This document shows positions 54,740 through 62,521 of a stretch of DNA of 64,000 nucleotides, piece by piece. Both the position numbers and the translations under genes were made by a program. Position 1 is the first letter of the stretch. Every line of letters starts with the position of its first letter. This stretch comes from Caballeronia ptereochthonis (GTDB taxonomy: Bacteria > Pseudomonadota > Gammaproteobacteria > Burkholderiales > Burkholderiaceae): contig NZ_FCOB02000011.1 of the NCBI RefSeq assembly GCF_001545075.1, positions 124,001 to 188,000 on the forward strand, read 5' to 3'. The notes below the pieces were generated by a model. The model saw only the letters and a list, made by a program, of their open reading frames with translations. It searched no databases and was not told where the DNA came from.

Positions 54740-55596
54740 TGCGTTACTCCGTCTTTCATTTGACATTCGATGCCTTGGCAAAACGAGTCGATCAGTGTTG
54801 TGTATGCCTTGGGCGCTTCGACGTAGCCCGCGTGTCCGGCGCGCGGGATCACTTGCAGACTCACACGGGCCGCCCGAGCGATGCGCTCGCATGCGGCGAG
54901 CGGCGTGATCGTGTCTTCCGCGCCCACTGCAACCGCGATGCGTCCGTGAAAGCGCGCGATATCCGATGCGAGATCCGCGTTCGCAAGCAGATGCGTCGCT
55001 TGCGCGTAGCCTTCGGGAACGATGCGCGCCATGTTCCAGCGCACCCACTCGCGCGCGGCTTCGTCGGCGTGTTGCGACACCATGTTCGTGCCGCGTTCGC
55101 GGGCGAGTCCTTGCGGGCCGAGTTCGGCGAGCATCTTCAGGCGCGCATCGCGTCTGGACTCGCGGACCTCCTTCGGTGCAGCGCCATAGCCCGCGGCAGG
55201 CGATATCAACAGCAGGCCCGCGACGCGTTCCGGCGCATTCGCCGCGAACGAACCCGCGATGATCGCCCCGAGCGAATGGCCGACCAGCACGCAGCGCGCG
55301 ATGCCGAGCGCATCGAGCCATGCGGCCAATGCGTTCGCATAGTCGAGCGCAACGGGCGAATCATCGGCCACGCGAGTCGACACGCCATACCCCGGCGCAT
55401 CCCACGCGAACACGCGGCGTGCGGGCCCGAGCGCTTCGAGCTGCCGCACCCACGACGCCGCGCCCGAGCCGATGCCGTGCAACAGCACGACGGGCAGGGT
55501 GCGCAGATGCGATGCACCTGCCTCGCGATAACCCGTGATGCCGTGCGCGGTATCGATTTGCGCTTCCGGAAACAGCGTGAGCGTGTGAGCGTTCAT
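54736..55596 (-). CDS. Alpha/beta hydrolase
   Basis: 286 residues. LPVVLLHGIGSGAASWVRQLEAL holds the oxyanion HG, LVGHSLGAIIAG the nucleophile Ser108, GAEDTITP the acid and RAGHAGYVEAP the catalytic histidine. The sequence type is that of C-C bond hydrolases of meta-cleavage pathways and of ester or enol-lactone hydrolases. In this operon a role on the ring-cleavage product is plausible. Stop overlaps the IclR start (ATGA). Confidence 0.85.
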   Translation of the reverse strand: MNAHTLTLFPEAQIDTAHGITGYREAGASHLRTLPVVLLHGIGSGAASWVRQLEALGPARRVFAWDAPGYGVSTRVADDSPVALDYANALAAWLDALGIARCVLVGHSLGAIIAGSFAANAPERVAGLLLISPAAGYGAAPKEVRESRRDARLKMLAELGPQGLARERGTNMVSQHADEAAREWVRWNMARIVPEGYAQATHLLANADLASDIARFHGRIAVAVGAEDTITPLAACERIARAARVSLQVIPRAGHAGYVEAPKAYTTLIDSFCQGIECQMKDGVTQ

Positions 55597-55612
55597 GGCT
55601 TGTCCAACCCGA

Positions 55613-56140
55613 TCAGCGCTTGAGCTTCGCCAAAGGCGAATCCGGCGGATACGTCGGCGTGATGGGCTTCGACGCGCCGAGCATCACGCACATCAGCGCG
55701 TCCTCCTCGCCGATGTTGATCTCCGTGCGATACACGCCGGGCGGCACGGAGATGAGATCGCGCTCGCCCAGCACGGCTTCCCACGTCTGCCCGTCCCTCT
55801 CGCAGATGACTTTCATCTTGCCGCGCAGCACGAAGAAGATTTCCTCGACGTCGATGTGGATATGGCTCGGTCCGATGTTGCCGGCGGGGATGACCATCGT
55901 CGAGAACGTGAAGCTGCCGGCGGGTACCGTGTTCACGTCCTTCGCGACGCCCGTGCCGCCCGTGCCGACATAGCGCATCTGCGCGCGGCGATACTTCGGG
56001 TCGTAGGCGGCCTGGAACTTGAGCGCGTCCCAGTCGTAGCGGCGCGTCTCCAGGCGCGCGACGCGCGTATCCATCCATTGCTGGAAGCTCGCGTCGGCGG
56101 GCTGGTCCCACGATTTGCGTTCGATGTCTGCATCGGCCAT
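55613..56140 (-). CDS. Cupin-domain protein
   Basis: 175 residues. IGPSHIHIDVEEIFFVLRGKMKVICERDG and GERDLISVPPGVYRTEINIGEEDA are the two cupin motifs, with His-x-His and Glu ligands for a metal in motif 1. An N-terminal helical part of about 65 residues precedes the barrel. Single-cupin proteins of this size act as dioxygenases, isomerases or hydroxylase aids; no specific reaction is apparent. 16 bases ahead of the hydrolase gene. Confidence 0.82.
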   Translation of the reverse strand: MADADIERKSWDQPADASFQQWMDTRVARLETRRYDWDALKFQAAYDPKYRRAQMRYVGTGGTGVAKDVNTVPAGSFTFSTMVIPAGNIGPSHIHIDVEEIFFVLRGKMKVICERDGQTWEAVLGERDLISVPPGVYRTEINIGEEDALMCVMLGASKPITPTYPPDSPLAKLKR

Positions 56141-56184
56141 TGTTTCTCTCCAGGTTCTGAAGTTCTGAAAGTCAGAGGGGCAAT

Positions 56185-56931
56185 TCAATTCATCACGAAG
56201 CCGCCGTTCACCGGCAGCAGCTGACCCGTCACGAAGCGCGCCGCATCCGAGAGCAGGAACAGCACGGGGCCGTTCACGTCGTCGGGCACTTGCGCGCGCG
56301 TCAGTGCGCGGCCTTTGAGGTAGTACTCGTGGCGCTCGGCGGGTACGTAGGCGGTCGCTTCCACTTCGGTGAGGCCCGGCGCGATCGCGTTGACGGTCAC
56401 GTCGCTCGCGCCGAATTCGCGCGCGAGCGAGCGTGTCATCGCGATCACGGCGCCCTTGCTCGCGACGTAGGCGAGCAGCTTCGGCGCGCCCCACAAGGCC
56501 GTGTCCGATGCGATGTTCACGATCGAGCCGCGCCCCGATTCGCGCAGATGCGGCAGGCACGCGACGCTCATCAGCCACGTGCCGCGCACGTTGACGTTCA
56601 TCACGGCGTCCCAGGTCCCGGGCGTGAGTTCGTCGGCGAATTTGCCGCCGGAGTTCGTGATCGCCGCGTTGTTGATGAGGCCGTCCAGACCGCCCAGCGC
56701 TTTCACGCTTTCCGCGACGCACGCTTCGATGCTCGTCGGATCGTTGAGATCGAGCGGAACGAAATGCGCCGCGCCCTCAAGCGAGCGCGCGAGCGCTTCG
56801 CCTTCTTCGTGCAGCACGTCGCCGAACGCGACGCGCGCGCCGTTCTCGACGAGCGCCTTGACGAACGCCGCGCCGAGTCCGCGAGCGCCACCCGTCACGA
56901 GCACGCGGCGGCCGTTGAGGGCATCACGCAT
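56185..56931 (-). CDS. Short-chain dehydrogenase/reductase (intact)
   Basis: 248 residues. Cofactor site RVLVTGGARGLGAAFVKAL, NNAA motif, catalytic Ser142 (IVNIASDTA) and the YxxxK pair Tyr155/Lys159 (YVASKGAV) are all present. This canonical SDR could be the dihydrodiol or alcohol dehydrogenase that follows the Rieske oxygenase. The C-terminus ends GQLLPVNGGFVMN as in classical SDRs. Overlaps the oxygenase gene by 8 bases. Confidence 0.88.
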   Translation of the reverse strand: MRDALNGRRVLVTGGARGLGAAFVKALVENGARVAFGDVLHEEGEALARSLEGAAHFVPLDLNDPTSIEACVAESVKALGGLDGLINNAAITNSGGKFADELTPGTWDAVMNVNVRGTWLMSVACLPHLRESGRGSIVNIASDTALWGAPKLLAYVASKGAVIAMTRSLAREFGASDVTVNAIAPGLTEVEATAYVPAERHEYYLKGRALTRAQVPDDVNGPVLFLLSDAARFVTGQLLPVNGGFVMN

Positions 56932-57985
56932 GAGCGTGCTCCGCGTTCTTCGGCAGCGCTTCGAGCGCGGCGAGATGCTGCTGGGCACGCTGCTTCAACA
57001 TGCGGCGCACGCGCGTTATGCCGACGTCGTGCTGATAGAGGAACTCGTGATTGCGCGCGTTGGGCGCGAGGCTTTCGAGCACGTAGCGGTCTTGCTCGAG
57101 CACGGCCCAGTGCAGGCCTTCGAGACGGTTGCGGTACAGGAAGCGCCATGCATCGCGCTGCCAGCCCGAGACCTTGCGCGTGCGCCAGAAGTAGACCTGG
57201 CAGTTGTTCTCGTCGACGGGCGTCGCAAAGCCGATGATCCCGAAGTTGCCGCCGGGGCCGAACTTCTTCTTGTACGGAATCGCGAGACGCATCCACAGGC
57301 AGCCAGTCTCGCCGAGCTCGACCCAGTCGAAGTTCACATCGCGCTGATTCACCTTCTCGAACATGAGGCCCGTTTCGGTCTTGCGCACGCGCATGTCGGC
57401 CTGCTTGTCGCCTTCGGCCATCGAGTGAGAGGTCGCGTGCAGATACGCGCCATGCATCGGGTCCATCACGTTGTCGATCGCGTACTGGTAATTGCACTTC
57501 CAGTGCGACATGCAGAGGAAGCTCGCGTATTCGTCACCGACGAGTTCTTCCGGCAGCACGAGCGGCGCGGGTTCCGTGTTGGCGTCGTCGCCGAACCAGA
57601 GGAAGATCGCGCCCGCGTGCTCTTCGACCGGATACGACTTCACGCACTTCTGGCCTTCGAGCGGACACGCGGAAACCGCAGGCACTTTCTGCACCGTGCC
57701 GCTGCCATCCACTTCGATGCCGTGGTACCAGCACGCGACGCTGCCGCCAAGATTCCAGCCGAGCGACAGACGCGCACCGCGATGCGGGCAGCGGTCTTCG
57801 AGCGCGTGAACCTTGCCTTCGTTGTCGCGCCAGAGAACGATCTGATCGCCGAGGCGCGTGAGGCCGATGGGCGCATTCGCCACTTGCCAGCTCGGCGCGA
57901 CGGGATACCAGTAATTACGCAAGCCGCGATCGAGATAAGCCTGAACGGGATCGACGGCGGCTGTGGATTGCTGAGGGGACGTCAT
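56924..57985 (-). CDS. Rieske non-haem iron oxygenase, alpha subunit
   Basis: 353 residues. The Rieske cluster is held by Cys66/His68 (CPHRG) and Cys85/His88 (ACWYHG). The mononuclear iron site is DNVMDPMHGAYLHATSHS with His178 and His183 and bridging Asp175. The size and single-subunit form fit the phthalate/vanillate/dicamba-type oxygenases (alpha only), not the alpha-beta naphthalene type. It needs the ferredoxin and reductase encoded in the same operon. It hydroxylates or demethylates an aromatic or related substrate of unknown identity. Confidence 0.92.
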   Translation of the reverse strand: MTSPQQSTAAVDPVQAYLDRGLRNYWYPVAPSWQVANAPIGLTRLGDQIVLWRDNEGKVHALEDRCPHRGARLSLGWNLGGSVACWYHGIEVDGSGTVQKVPAVSACPLEGQKCVKSYPVEEHAGAIFLWFGDDANTEPAPLVLPEELVGDEYASFLCMSHWKCNYQYAIDNVMDPMHGAYLHATSHSMAEGDKQADMRVRKTETGLMFEKVNQRDVNFDWVELGETGCLWMRLAIPYKKKFGPGGNFGIIGFATPVDENNCQVYFWRTRKVSGWQRDAWRFLYRNRLEGLHWAVLEQDRYVLESLAPNARNHEFLYQHDVGITRVRRMLKQRAQQHLAALEALPKNAEHAHA

Positions 57986-58017
57986 GGAATGTGCTCCGGA
58001 ATCGATGTCGTTCTGCT

Positions 58018-58326
58018 TTATTCGGCGAGCGTGCGCAGCTCGGTCGCGAGACGCTCGGCGGTCCAGGTCGTACCTTCCGGCGTGCGGAAGCCATCCTTGT
58101 TCAGGCCCTCGACCACTTGCTCGAGCTCCAGCGCGCCCGCTTCGAAGACGCGTTCGAGCGCATCGCCGAAGTCGTTCTCGTATTGCGTCGGTTCGGCACG
58201 GCGCGTCTGCCAGATGAAGTTCTCGGTCTCGCCCGGCTTCTCGATCACGCCCTTGCCCGCGACGTTGTTCGGCTGCGGCGCGAGCCACGGCTTGAGATGC
58301 GGATTGAAGTTCACGACTTTTTCCAT
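58018..58326 (-). CDS. Small recombinase-like helix-turn-helix protein of unknown role
   Basis: 102 residues. The N-terminus (HLKPWLAPQPNNVAGKGVIEKPGETENFIWQTRR) is Pro-rich. The C-terminal GLNKDGFRTPEGTTWTAERLATELRTLAE resembles the short helix-turn-helix found in serine-recombinase proteins, without any recombinase catalytic part. It lies between the Rieske ferredoxin (one base gap) and the oxygenase, so it is co-expressed with them. It might be an assembly or substrate-specific accessory rather than a DNA-binding protein; function unknown. Confidence 0.7.
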   Translation of the reverse strand: MEKVVNFNPHLKPWLAPQPNNVAGKGVIEKPGETENFIWQTRRAEPTQYENDFGDALERVFEAGALELEQVVEGLNKDGFRTPEGTTWTAERLATELRTLAE

Positions 58327-58327
58327 G

Positions 58328-58645
58328 TCACGCCACCTTGATCTGGATTTCCTCGCCGGCGAGGCGCACCGAATACGTCTTCAGGTCGCGTCCGCCGGGC
58401 TCTTTCAGGCATTTGCCCGTGGGGATGTGAAACACCGCTTCGTGCAGCGGGCATTCGACGGTGTCGCCGTCGACGAAGCCTTGCGTCAGGAGCGCATAGG
58501 CATGCGGGCAGACGTTCTCGAGCGCGTACAGTTCGTCGCCCACCTTATAGATACCGATCTCCGCGCCGTCATCGAGCTTGAATTCGATCGGTGCGTCTTC
58601 CGACAGGTCGCCGGCATGTCCGGCGCAACGCCATTGTTCAAACAT
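58328..58645 (-). CDS. Rieske [2Fe-2S] ferredoxin
   Basis: 105 residues. The cluster ligands are Cys46/His48 (NVCPHAYALL) and Cys65/His68 (VECPLHEAVF). GKCLKEPGGRDLKTYSVRLAGEEIQIKV is the usual end of BphA3/HcaC-type ferredoxins. It carries electrons from the reductase to the oxygenase. First gene of the 14-gene operon; a perfect palindrome sits 26 bases upstream of its start. Confidence 0.93.
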   Translation of the reverse strand: MFEQWRCAGHAGDLSEDAPIEFKLDDGAEIGIYKVGDELYALENVCPHAYALLTQGFVDGDTVECPLHEAVFHIPTGKCLKEPGGRDLKTYSVRLAGEEIQIKVA

Positions 58646-58671
58646 CTTTCACCCTTTCCTCTGGATCAACT

Positions 58672-58691
58672 ATGTTCCACCTAAGGAACAT
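58672..58691. promoter_or_regulatory. Palindromic operator candidate of the Rieske operon
   Basis: ATGTTCC (58672-58678) and GGAACAT (58685-58691) are perfect 7-bp arms around a 6-base spacer. It is 26 bases upstream of the ferredoxin ATG. Size and GTTCC/GGAAC arms fit IclR-family sites; one or both IclR proteins encoded nearby are likely binders. Confidence 0.6.
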
Positions 58692-58909
58692 CAGTTTATG
58701 TATGGGCATTATAGGAGTCGTCCGAGCCGGACAAAACAAAAATCTGGACCTCTAGGTGAAAACACTGAAGCCGGGACGCTTAAAAGTGGAACCGAGGATG
58801 GTCCACCGCGAGAGAACGTCCGTTCGATGTTGATTCGTAAGCTTTTTTTTGAACGGTCTGCCTTCCGCGCCCTGCGCTCAGGGTCTACCCGAATCCATCT
58901 CAAATTAAT

Positions 58910-58938
58910 TTTTTCGGCACTGAAAACCTCACTATACT
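58910..58938 (+). promoter_or_regulatory. Possible sigma-70 promoter of the porin gene
   Basis: TTTTTC (58910-58915) and TATACT (58933-58938) are separated by 17 bases. The -10 is one change from consensus, the -35 is weak. Distance to the porin GTG is about 180 bases, so a long leader is implied. Confidence 0.35.
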
Positions 58939-59119
58939 TTCCATAGGCAGGACGTTGATCCTTATATGGAACAAAAGAGGCGATCAACGGAAAGCCTTCT
59001 GGAACGTGGGAATCATCGCCATCCAGATCCGGAAAACGAGGCGCAAGAACGGCAATTCAGCGGCAACAGGAAAAGCGGGCGGGGTCCGCCCTTGAACCAC
59101 ACGGTTAGGAGAACGAAGG

Positions 59120-60193
59120 GTGAAGCACATCATCGCAGCGGGGCTCATCGGAGCCGGCGTCGCAACCGGCGCGGCGGCACAAAGCACAGTGACGCTCTAC
59201 GGCAGCCTCGATGCCGGCATCGCGTACATCAACAACGTCGGCGGCCATCCGAAATGGATGGAGGAGCAGGGCAACATGCAGCCGGATCGTTGGGGCTTTC
59301 GCATCGTCGAGGATCTGGGCGGCGGCCTCAAGACCGTCGCGCAGCTGGAGAACGGCTTCTATACGAACACGGGCAACTTCGCGAAGGCCGGCACGTTGTG
59401 GAATCGTCAGGCGTATCTCGGGCTCGAGCAGGAAGACGTCGGCACGCTGACGCTCGGTCATCAGACACCCTTCAGTTTCGACATGCTCGGGCCGCTTTCC
59501 ACCGGGTACCTCGCGGCGAGCTGGTACGCGTTCCACCCGGGCAACATCGATGAGCTCGCGGACACGGGCGTCGTGCCGTACGACAATTCGGTCAAGTTCC
59601 GCTCAACGAATTTCTACGGCTTTACCGTCGGCGCGATGATGGGCCTCGGCAACACGACGAACTTCTCGACGGGACGGAACTACGGCTTCGGCATCTCGTA
59701 TGCGAACGGTCCGTTCAAGGCGGCGGCCACATATTCGAACGAGCACGACCGCACGCCCGCGATCGCGACGACGGGCATCACGACGTTCCAGGGGCAGCCC
59801 GCGGCGACCTACGTGGCGGACAAGCAGGAAGTGATGGGCGCGGGCGCGTCGTACGAGATCGGCAAGTTCGTCGTGCACGGCCTCTATACGCGTGTCAAGC
59901 TGCAGTCGAACGGCTTTTCGAACACGTTCCAGTCATACGATGCGGGACTGACCTTCAAGATGGTGCCGACGAACTGGATCGCGGGCGGCGCGGCCACCAC
60001 GACCTTCGCCGGCGGCCGCTGGACGCAGTTCGAGATCGGCGACATCTACATGCTCTCGAAGTCGACGCAACTCTACGTGAACGCGCTCTACGAGCACGCG
60101 ACCTCGGGCGCAAAAGCGGCGTTCTTCACGGCGGGCGTGTCGAGCACGGCGAACCAGGTCATCGTGCTCGCGGGCATTCATCACTCGTTCTAA
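59120..60193 (+). CDS. Outer-membrane porin (Burkholderia OmpC-like)
   Basis: 357 residues from a GTG with AGGAGA seven bases upstream. Signal peptide KHIIAAGLIGAGVATGAAAQ, then SSVTLYGSLDAG-type opening (STVTLYGSLDAGIAYINN) and LGGGLKTVAQLENGFYTNTGNFA, the hallmark of beta-proteobacterial trimeric porins. It ends with a terminal aromatic (GIHHSF) as needed for outer-membrane insertion. Located divergently from the Rieske operon, it probably lets the operon's substrate through the outer membrane. Its stop overlaps the stop of the convergent IclR gene. Confidence 0.9.
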   Translation: MKHIIAAGLIGAGVATGAAAQSTVTLYGSLDAGIAYINNVGGHPKWMEEQGNMQPDRWGFRIVEDLGGGLKTVAQLENGFYTNTGNFAKAGTLWNRQAYLGLEQEDVGTLTLGHQTPFSFDMLGPLSTGYLAASWYAFHPGNIDELADTGVVPYDNSVKFRSTNFYGFTVGAMMGLGNTTNFSTGRNYGFGISYANGPFKAAATYSNEHDRTPAIATTGITTFQGQPAATYVADKQEVMGAGASYEIGKFVVHGLYTRVKLQSNGFSNTFQSYDAGLTFKMVPTNWIAGGAATTTFAGGRWTQFEIGDIYMLSKSTQLYVNALYEHATSGAKAAFFTAGVSSTANQVIVLAGIHHSF

Positions 60194-61104
60194 GCGAAGC
60201 GCTTGCGGGCGGCGAGCGCGGCGGTCGGGTCGTCGGCGGAAGGGCGATAGTTGAGCCGCGTGGAGAGTTCCATCGCGGCGGCGCAGATCGTTTCGACGAG
60301 GCGCGCCTTCTCCTCGTCCGTGCCGATGTCCGAGCGCGGCACGGTCGCGGCGACGGCCGCGACGATCGCGCCCGAATGATCGCGCACGGGCACGGTGACG
60401 ACGGAAATGCCGCGCTCGAACGACGCTTCGCTCAGGCCGTAGCCGAGCGCGGCGCACTCGCGCACGCGTTCGTGGAGTTCTTCGACGGTCGCGGGCGTGC
60501 GCTCCGTGTATTTCTCGAGCTGCGCTTCAGGATAGAGCGCCTCGAGCGCGGTGAGCGACAGATCGCCCATCAGCACGTGACCGTGCACGGTCGCGTGAGC
60601 GGGCAGGCGCGTGCCGACCTGCACTTTCACCGAACTGAAGAGCGGCTCGTGGCTCTGCGCCTTCGCGACGAACACGACGTCGCGCTGATCGCGGATCAGC
60701 AGATGCGTGGACAGCCCGGTTGCATCACGCAAGCGCTCGAGGATCGGCGTGCCGAAGTCGGTCAGTTCGAGCGAGTTCACGTATTCGAAGCCGAGCCGCA
60801 GCACGGCGACGCCCAGCCTGAAATTGCGGTCGCCGTTCACGCGCTCCAGAAAGCCGAGCGCCTCCAGCGTCTGCAGCAACCGGAAAGTCGTCGTGCGCGG
60901 AATGCCGATGCGCCGCGACAGCTCGGGCGCGCCCAGCACGGGCTCGCGCGCCGAGAACTCGGCCAGGATGCGCAAGCCGCGCTCAAGCCCCGGCACGAGA
61001 TACGAGGAGGCGCCGCCGGACGATTCGTCCTCGGCGGTCTCGGCTGCGGCGCTCTCGCGCGGGGTCTCCTTCCGCGTGTCTTCCTGCTTGCTTGGTCGGG
61101 CCAT
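60190..61104 (-). CDS. Second IclR-family regulator, paralogue of the operon-internal one
   Basis: 304 residues. YLVPGLERGLRILAEFSAREPVLGAPELSRRIGIPRTTTFRLLQTLEALGFLERVNGDRNFRLG and HGHVLMGDLSLTALEALYPEAQLEKYTERTPATVEELHERV match the IclR at 53870-54739 almost word for word. The N-terminal 45 residues (TRKETPRESAAAETAEDESSGG) are a charged, poorly conserved extension. The ATG at 61104 (MARPSKQED) was chosen over a further 11-residue reading. It ends by overlapping the porin stop (CTAA) on the opposite strand. Confidence 0.9.
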   Translation of the reverse strand: MARPSKQEDTRKETPRESAAAETAEDESSGGASSYLVPGLERGLRILAEFSAREPVLGAPELSRRIGIPRTTTFRLLQTLEALGFLERVNGDRNFRLGVAVLRLGFEYVNSLELTDFGTPILERLRDATGLSTHLLIRDQRDVVFVAKAQSHEPLFSSVKVQVGTRLPAHATVHGHVLMGDLSLTALEALYPEAQLEKYTERTPATVEELHERVRECAALGYGLSEASFERGISVVTVPVRDHSGAIVAAVAATVPRSDIGTDEEKARLVETICAAAMELSTRLNYRPSADDPTAALAARKRFA

Positions 61105-61181
61105 GTTCGGCTGTCGTTGTGGTCGTGCGATGGGCAATCATAGCGCGAGACGATCGGAGCATGTCCCGCCGCGGCTTTCGC

Positions 61182-61201
61182 AACATGTTATAACATGTTA
61201 T
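61182..61201. promoter_or_regulatory. Tandem palindromic repeats between IclR and TSUP genes
   Basis: AACATGTTAT occurs twice in a row (61182-61191, 61192-61201). Each AACATGTT is itself a palindrome, and ATAACATGTTAT at the second copy is a 12-bp palindrome. It lies 78 bases from the IclR start and 37 from the TSUP start. Likely an operator for one or both genes. Confidence 0.6.
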
Positions 61202-61237
61202 ATTAAGGTCTTGCCGATATCTTCCCGAGGCAATGCG

Positions 61238-62101
61238 ATGAGCTTCGAACCGACCCTCTGGCTGTTCTGCGCGGGCCTGGGTGCGAGCGCGGCGGGTGGC
61301 ATGCTGGGCATGGCGAGCGGCCTGTTCATCGTGCCCATTCTGACGATGTTCTTCCACCTCGACATGCACGCCGCGATCGGCACGAGCATCGTCTCCGTCA
61401 TCGCCTGTTCGTGCGGCGGCGCGGCCGCCTTTCTGCGGGGCGGCCTGACGAACGTGCGGCTCGCCGTGGTGCTCGAAACCGGCACGACGCTCGGTGCGCT
61501 CACAGGCGTGCTGCTCGCGGGCATCGTCCCGGTCGCCGCGCTGGATTATCTCTTCGCCGGCGTGCTGCTCGTGTCTGCCTGGCAGATGTTCGTGCGTCGC
61601 GAGGATCCGGCGCTTTCATCCCTGCCGGCACCGGCCAAAGGACTCGCCGCCGCGCTCGATCTGCATTCGAGTTATCCCGACAGCCGCCTGCACCGCGAGG
61701 TTGCCTATGAGGTGCGGCGGGTGCCGGCCGGTCTTACGTTGATGTACGTGGCCGGCCTCGTCTCCGCGCTGCTCGGCATCGGCAGCGGCATCCTGAAGAT
61801 TCCGGCGATGGACAACGCGCTGCGCTTGCCGATCAAGGTATCGACCGCGACCTCGAACTTCATGATCGGCGTGACGGCTGCCGCGAGCGCGAGCGCGTAC
61901 TTTCTGCGCGGCGAGATCGTCAGCGCGATCGCCGGGCCCGTCGCACTCGGTTCGGTGCTCGGCGCGGTACTGGGCGCGCGCGTGCTGATGAAAGTGAGAA
62001 GCGAGCGCCTGCGCCTGCTGTTTCTTTCGATGCTCGTGCTCGTCGCATGCCAGATGGTTCTGCAGGGCATGGGCGTCAATCTCATGGAGCACACCGGTTG
62101 A
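61238..62101 (+). CDS. TSUP (TauE/SafE) family membrane exporter
   Basis: 287 residues, about eight helices in two related halves: GMLGMASGLFIVPILTMFFHLDMHAAIGTSIVSV and GLVSALLGIGSGILKIPAMDNALRLPIKVSTATSNFMIGV. This internal repeat is the TSUP signature. Members export sulfite, sulfonates or related anions, or import organic acids; substrate unknown here. GAGG lies seven bases before the ATG. Overlaps the DUF1634 gene by one base. Confidence 0.88.
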   Translation: MSFEPTLWLFCAGLGASAAGGMLGMASGLFIVPILTMFFHLDMHAAIGTSIVSVIACSCGGAAAFLRGGLTNVRLAVVLETGTTLGALTGVLLAGIVPVAALDYLFAGVLLVSAWQMFVRREDPALSSLPAPAKGLAAALDLHSSYPDSRLHREVAYEVRRVPAGLTLMYVAGLVSALLGIGSGILKIPAMDNALRLPIKVSTATSNFMIGVTAAASASAYFLRGEIVSAIAGPVALGSVLGAVLGARVLMKVRSERLRLLFLSMLVLVACQMVLQGMGVNLMEHTG

Positions 62102-62409
62102 TGAAGTCTCATGCGCACGCTTCGCTCGATAGCCTCCTCGCGCGTTTCCTTCAGTGCGGAACGTGGGCCGCGTGCGTCCTGATCGGCGCGGGGCTGGTGC
62201 TCGACGCGCACGCCGCCGGGTTGGGCATGAGGGCGCTGACAGCAGGCGTCGCGCTGTTCATCATGCTGCCCGTTCTGCGCCTCGTGCTGATGCTCGCGAT
62301 GTTCGCCCGGCAGCGCAACTATCTCTACGTTGCAATCGCTGTGACGGTTCTCGCCCTGATCGCGGCCGGCTGCGTGATCGGGATGCGTCTCGGGCCGCTC
62401 GCCGGCTGA
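62101..62409 (+). CDS. DUF1634-family membrane protein
   Basis: 102 residues with three hydrophobic helices (AACVLIGAGLVLDAHA, ALTAGVALFIMLPVLRLVLMLAMF and YVAIAVTVLALIAAGCVIGM). DUF1634 proteins are regularly encoded just behind TSUP transporters and may be their partner subunit. The ATG overlaps the TSUP stop (TGATG), so expression is coupled. No independent role is known. Confidence 0.82.
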   Translation: MKSHAHASLDSLLARFLQCGTWAACVLIGAGLVLDAHAAGLGMRALTAGVALFIMLPVLRLVLMLAMFARQRNYLYVAIAVTVLALIAAGCVIGMRLGPLAG

Positions 62410-62521
62410 CGAACGAATCGCGCCACAAGCGCGCACACAACGGTTATTCTCGCTGAGGGCGGCAGACGATCTCGTCGCGTGCGCGAAGACACGCGCTCGT
62501 TTCCTCGGGAGAAATCGCAAC

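Larger units (their letters stand above)
58646..59119. promoter_or_regulatory. Divergent control region between the Rieske operon and the porin
   Basis: This 474-base gap is AT-rich in parts. Besides the palindrome at 58672-58691 it has an 8-T run at 58843-58850, flanked by CCGTTC (58820-58825) and GAACGG (58851-58856), which could form a loose hairpin. A further half-site GGAACA lies near 58969. No convincing gene is seen: the open frames are short, start without ribosome sites and look unlike known proteins. Confidence 0.5.

Noticed and set aside
58820..58856. Hairpin plus T-run as an intrinsic terminator
   Set aside because: The T-run lies in the loop, not after the stem, and the 6-bp arms are far apart.
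58578..58987. Short frames on both strands in the gap before the porin
   Set aside because: No ribosome sites, no similarity that I can recognise and they cover operator-like sequence.
61238..62409. TSUP/DUF1634 pair as sulfite exporter of the sau cluster
   Set aside because: TSUP carriers move varied anions and the pair lies about 48 kb from the sau genes; no link is visible.
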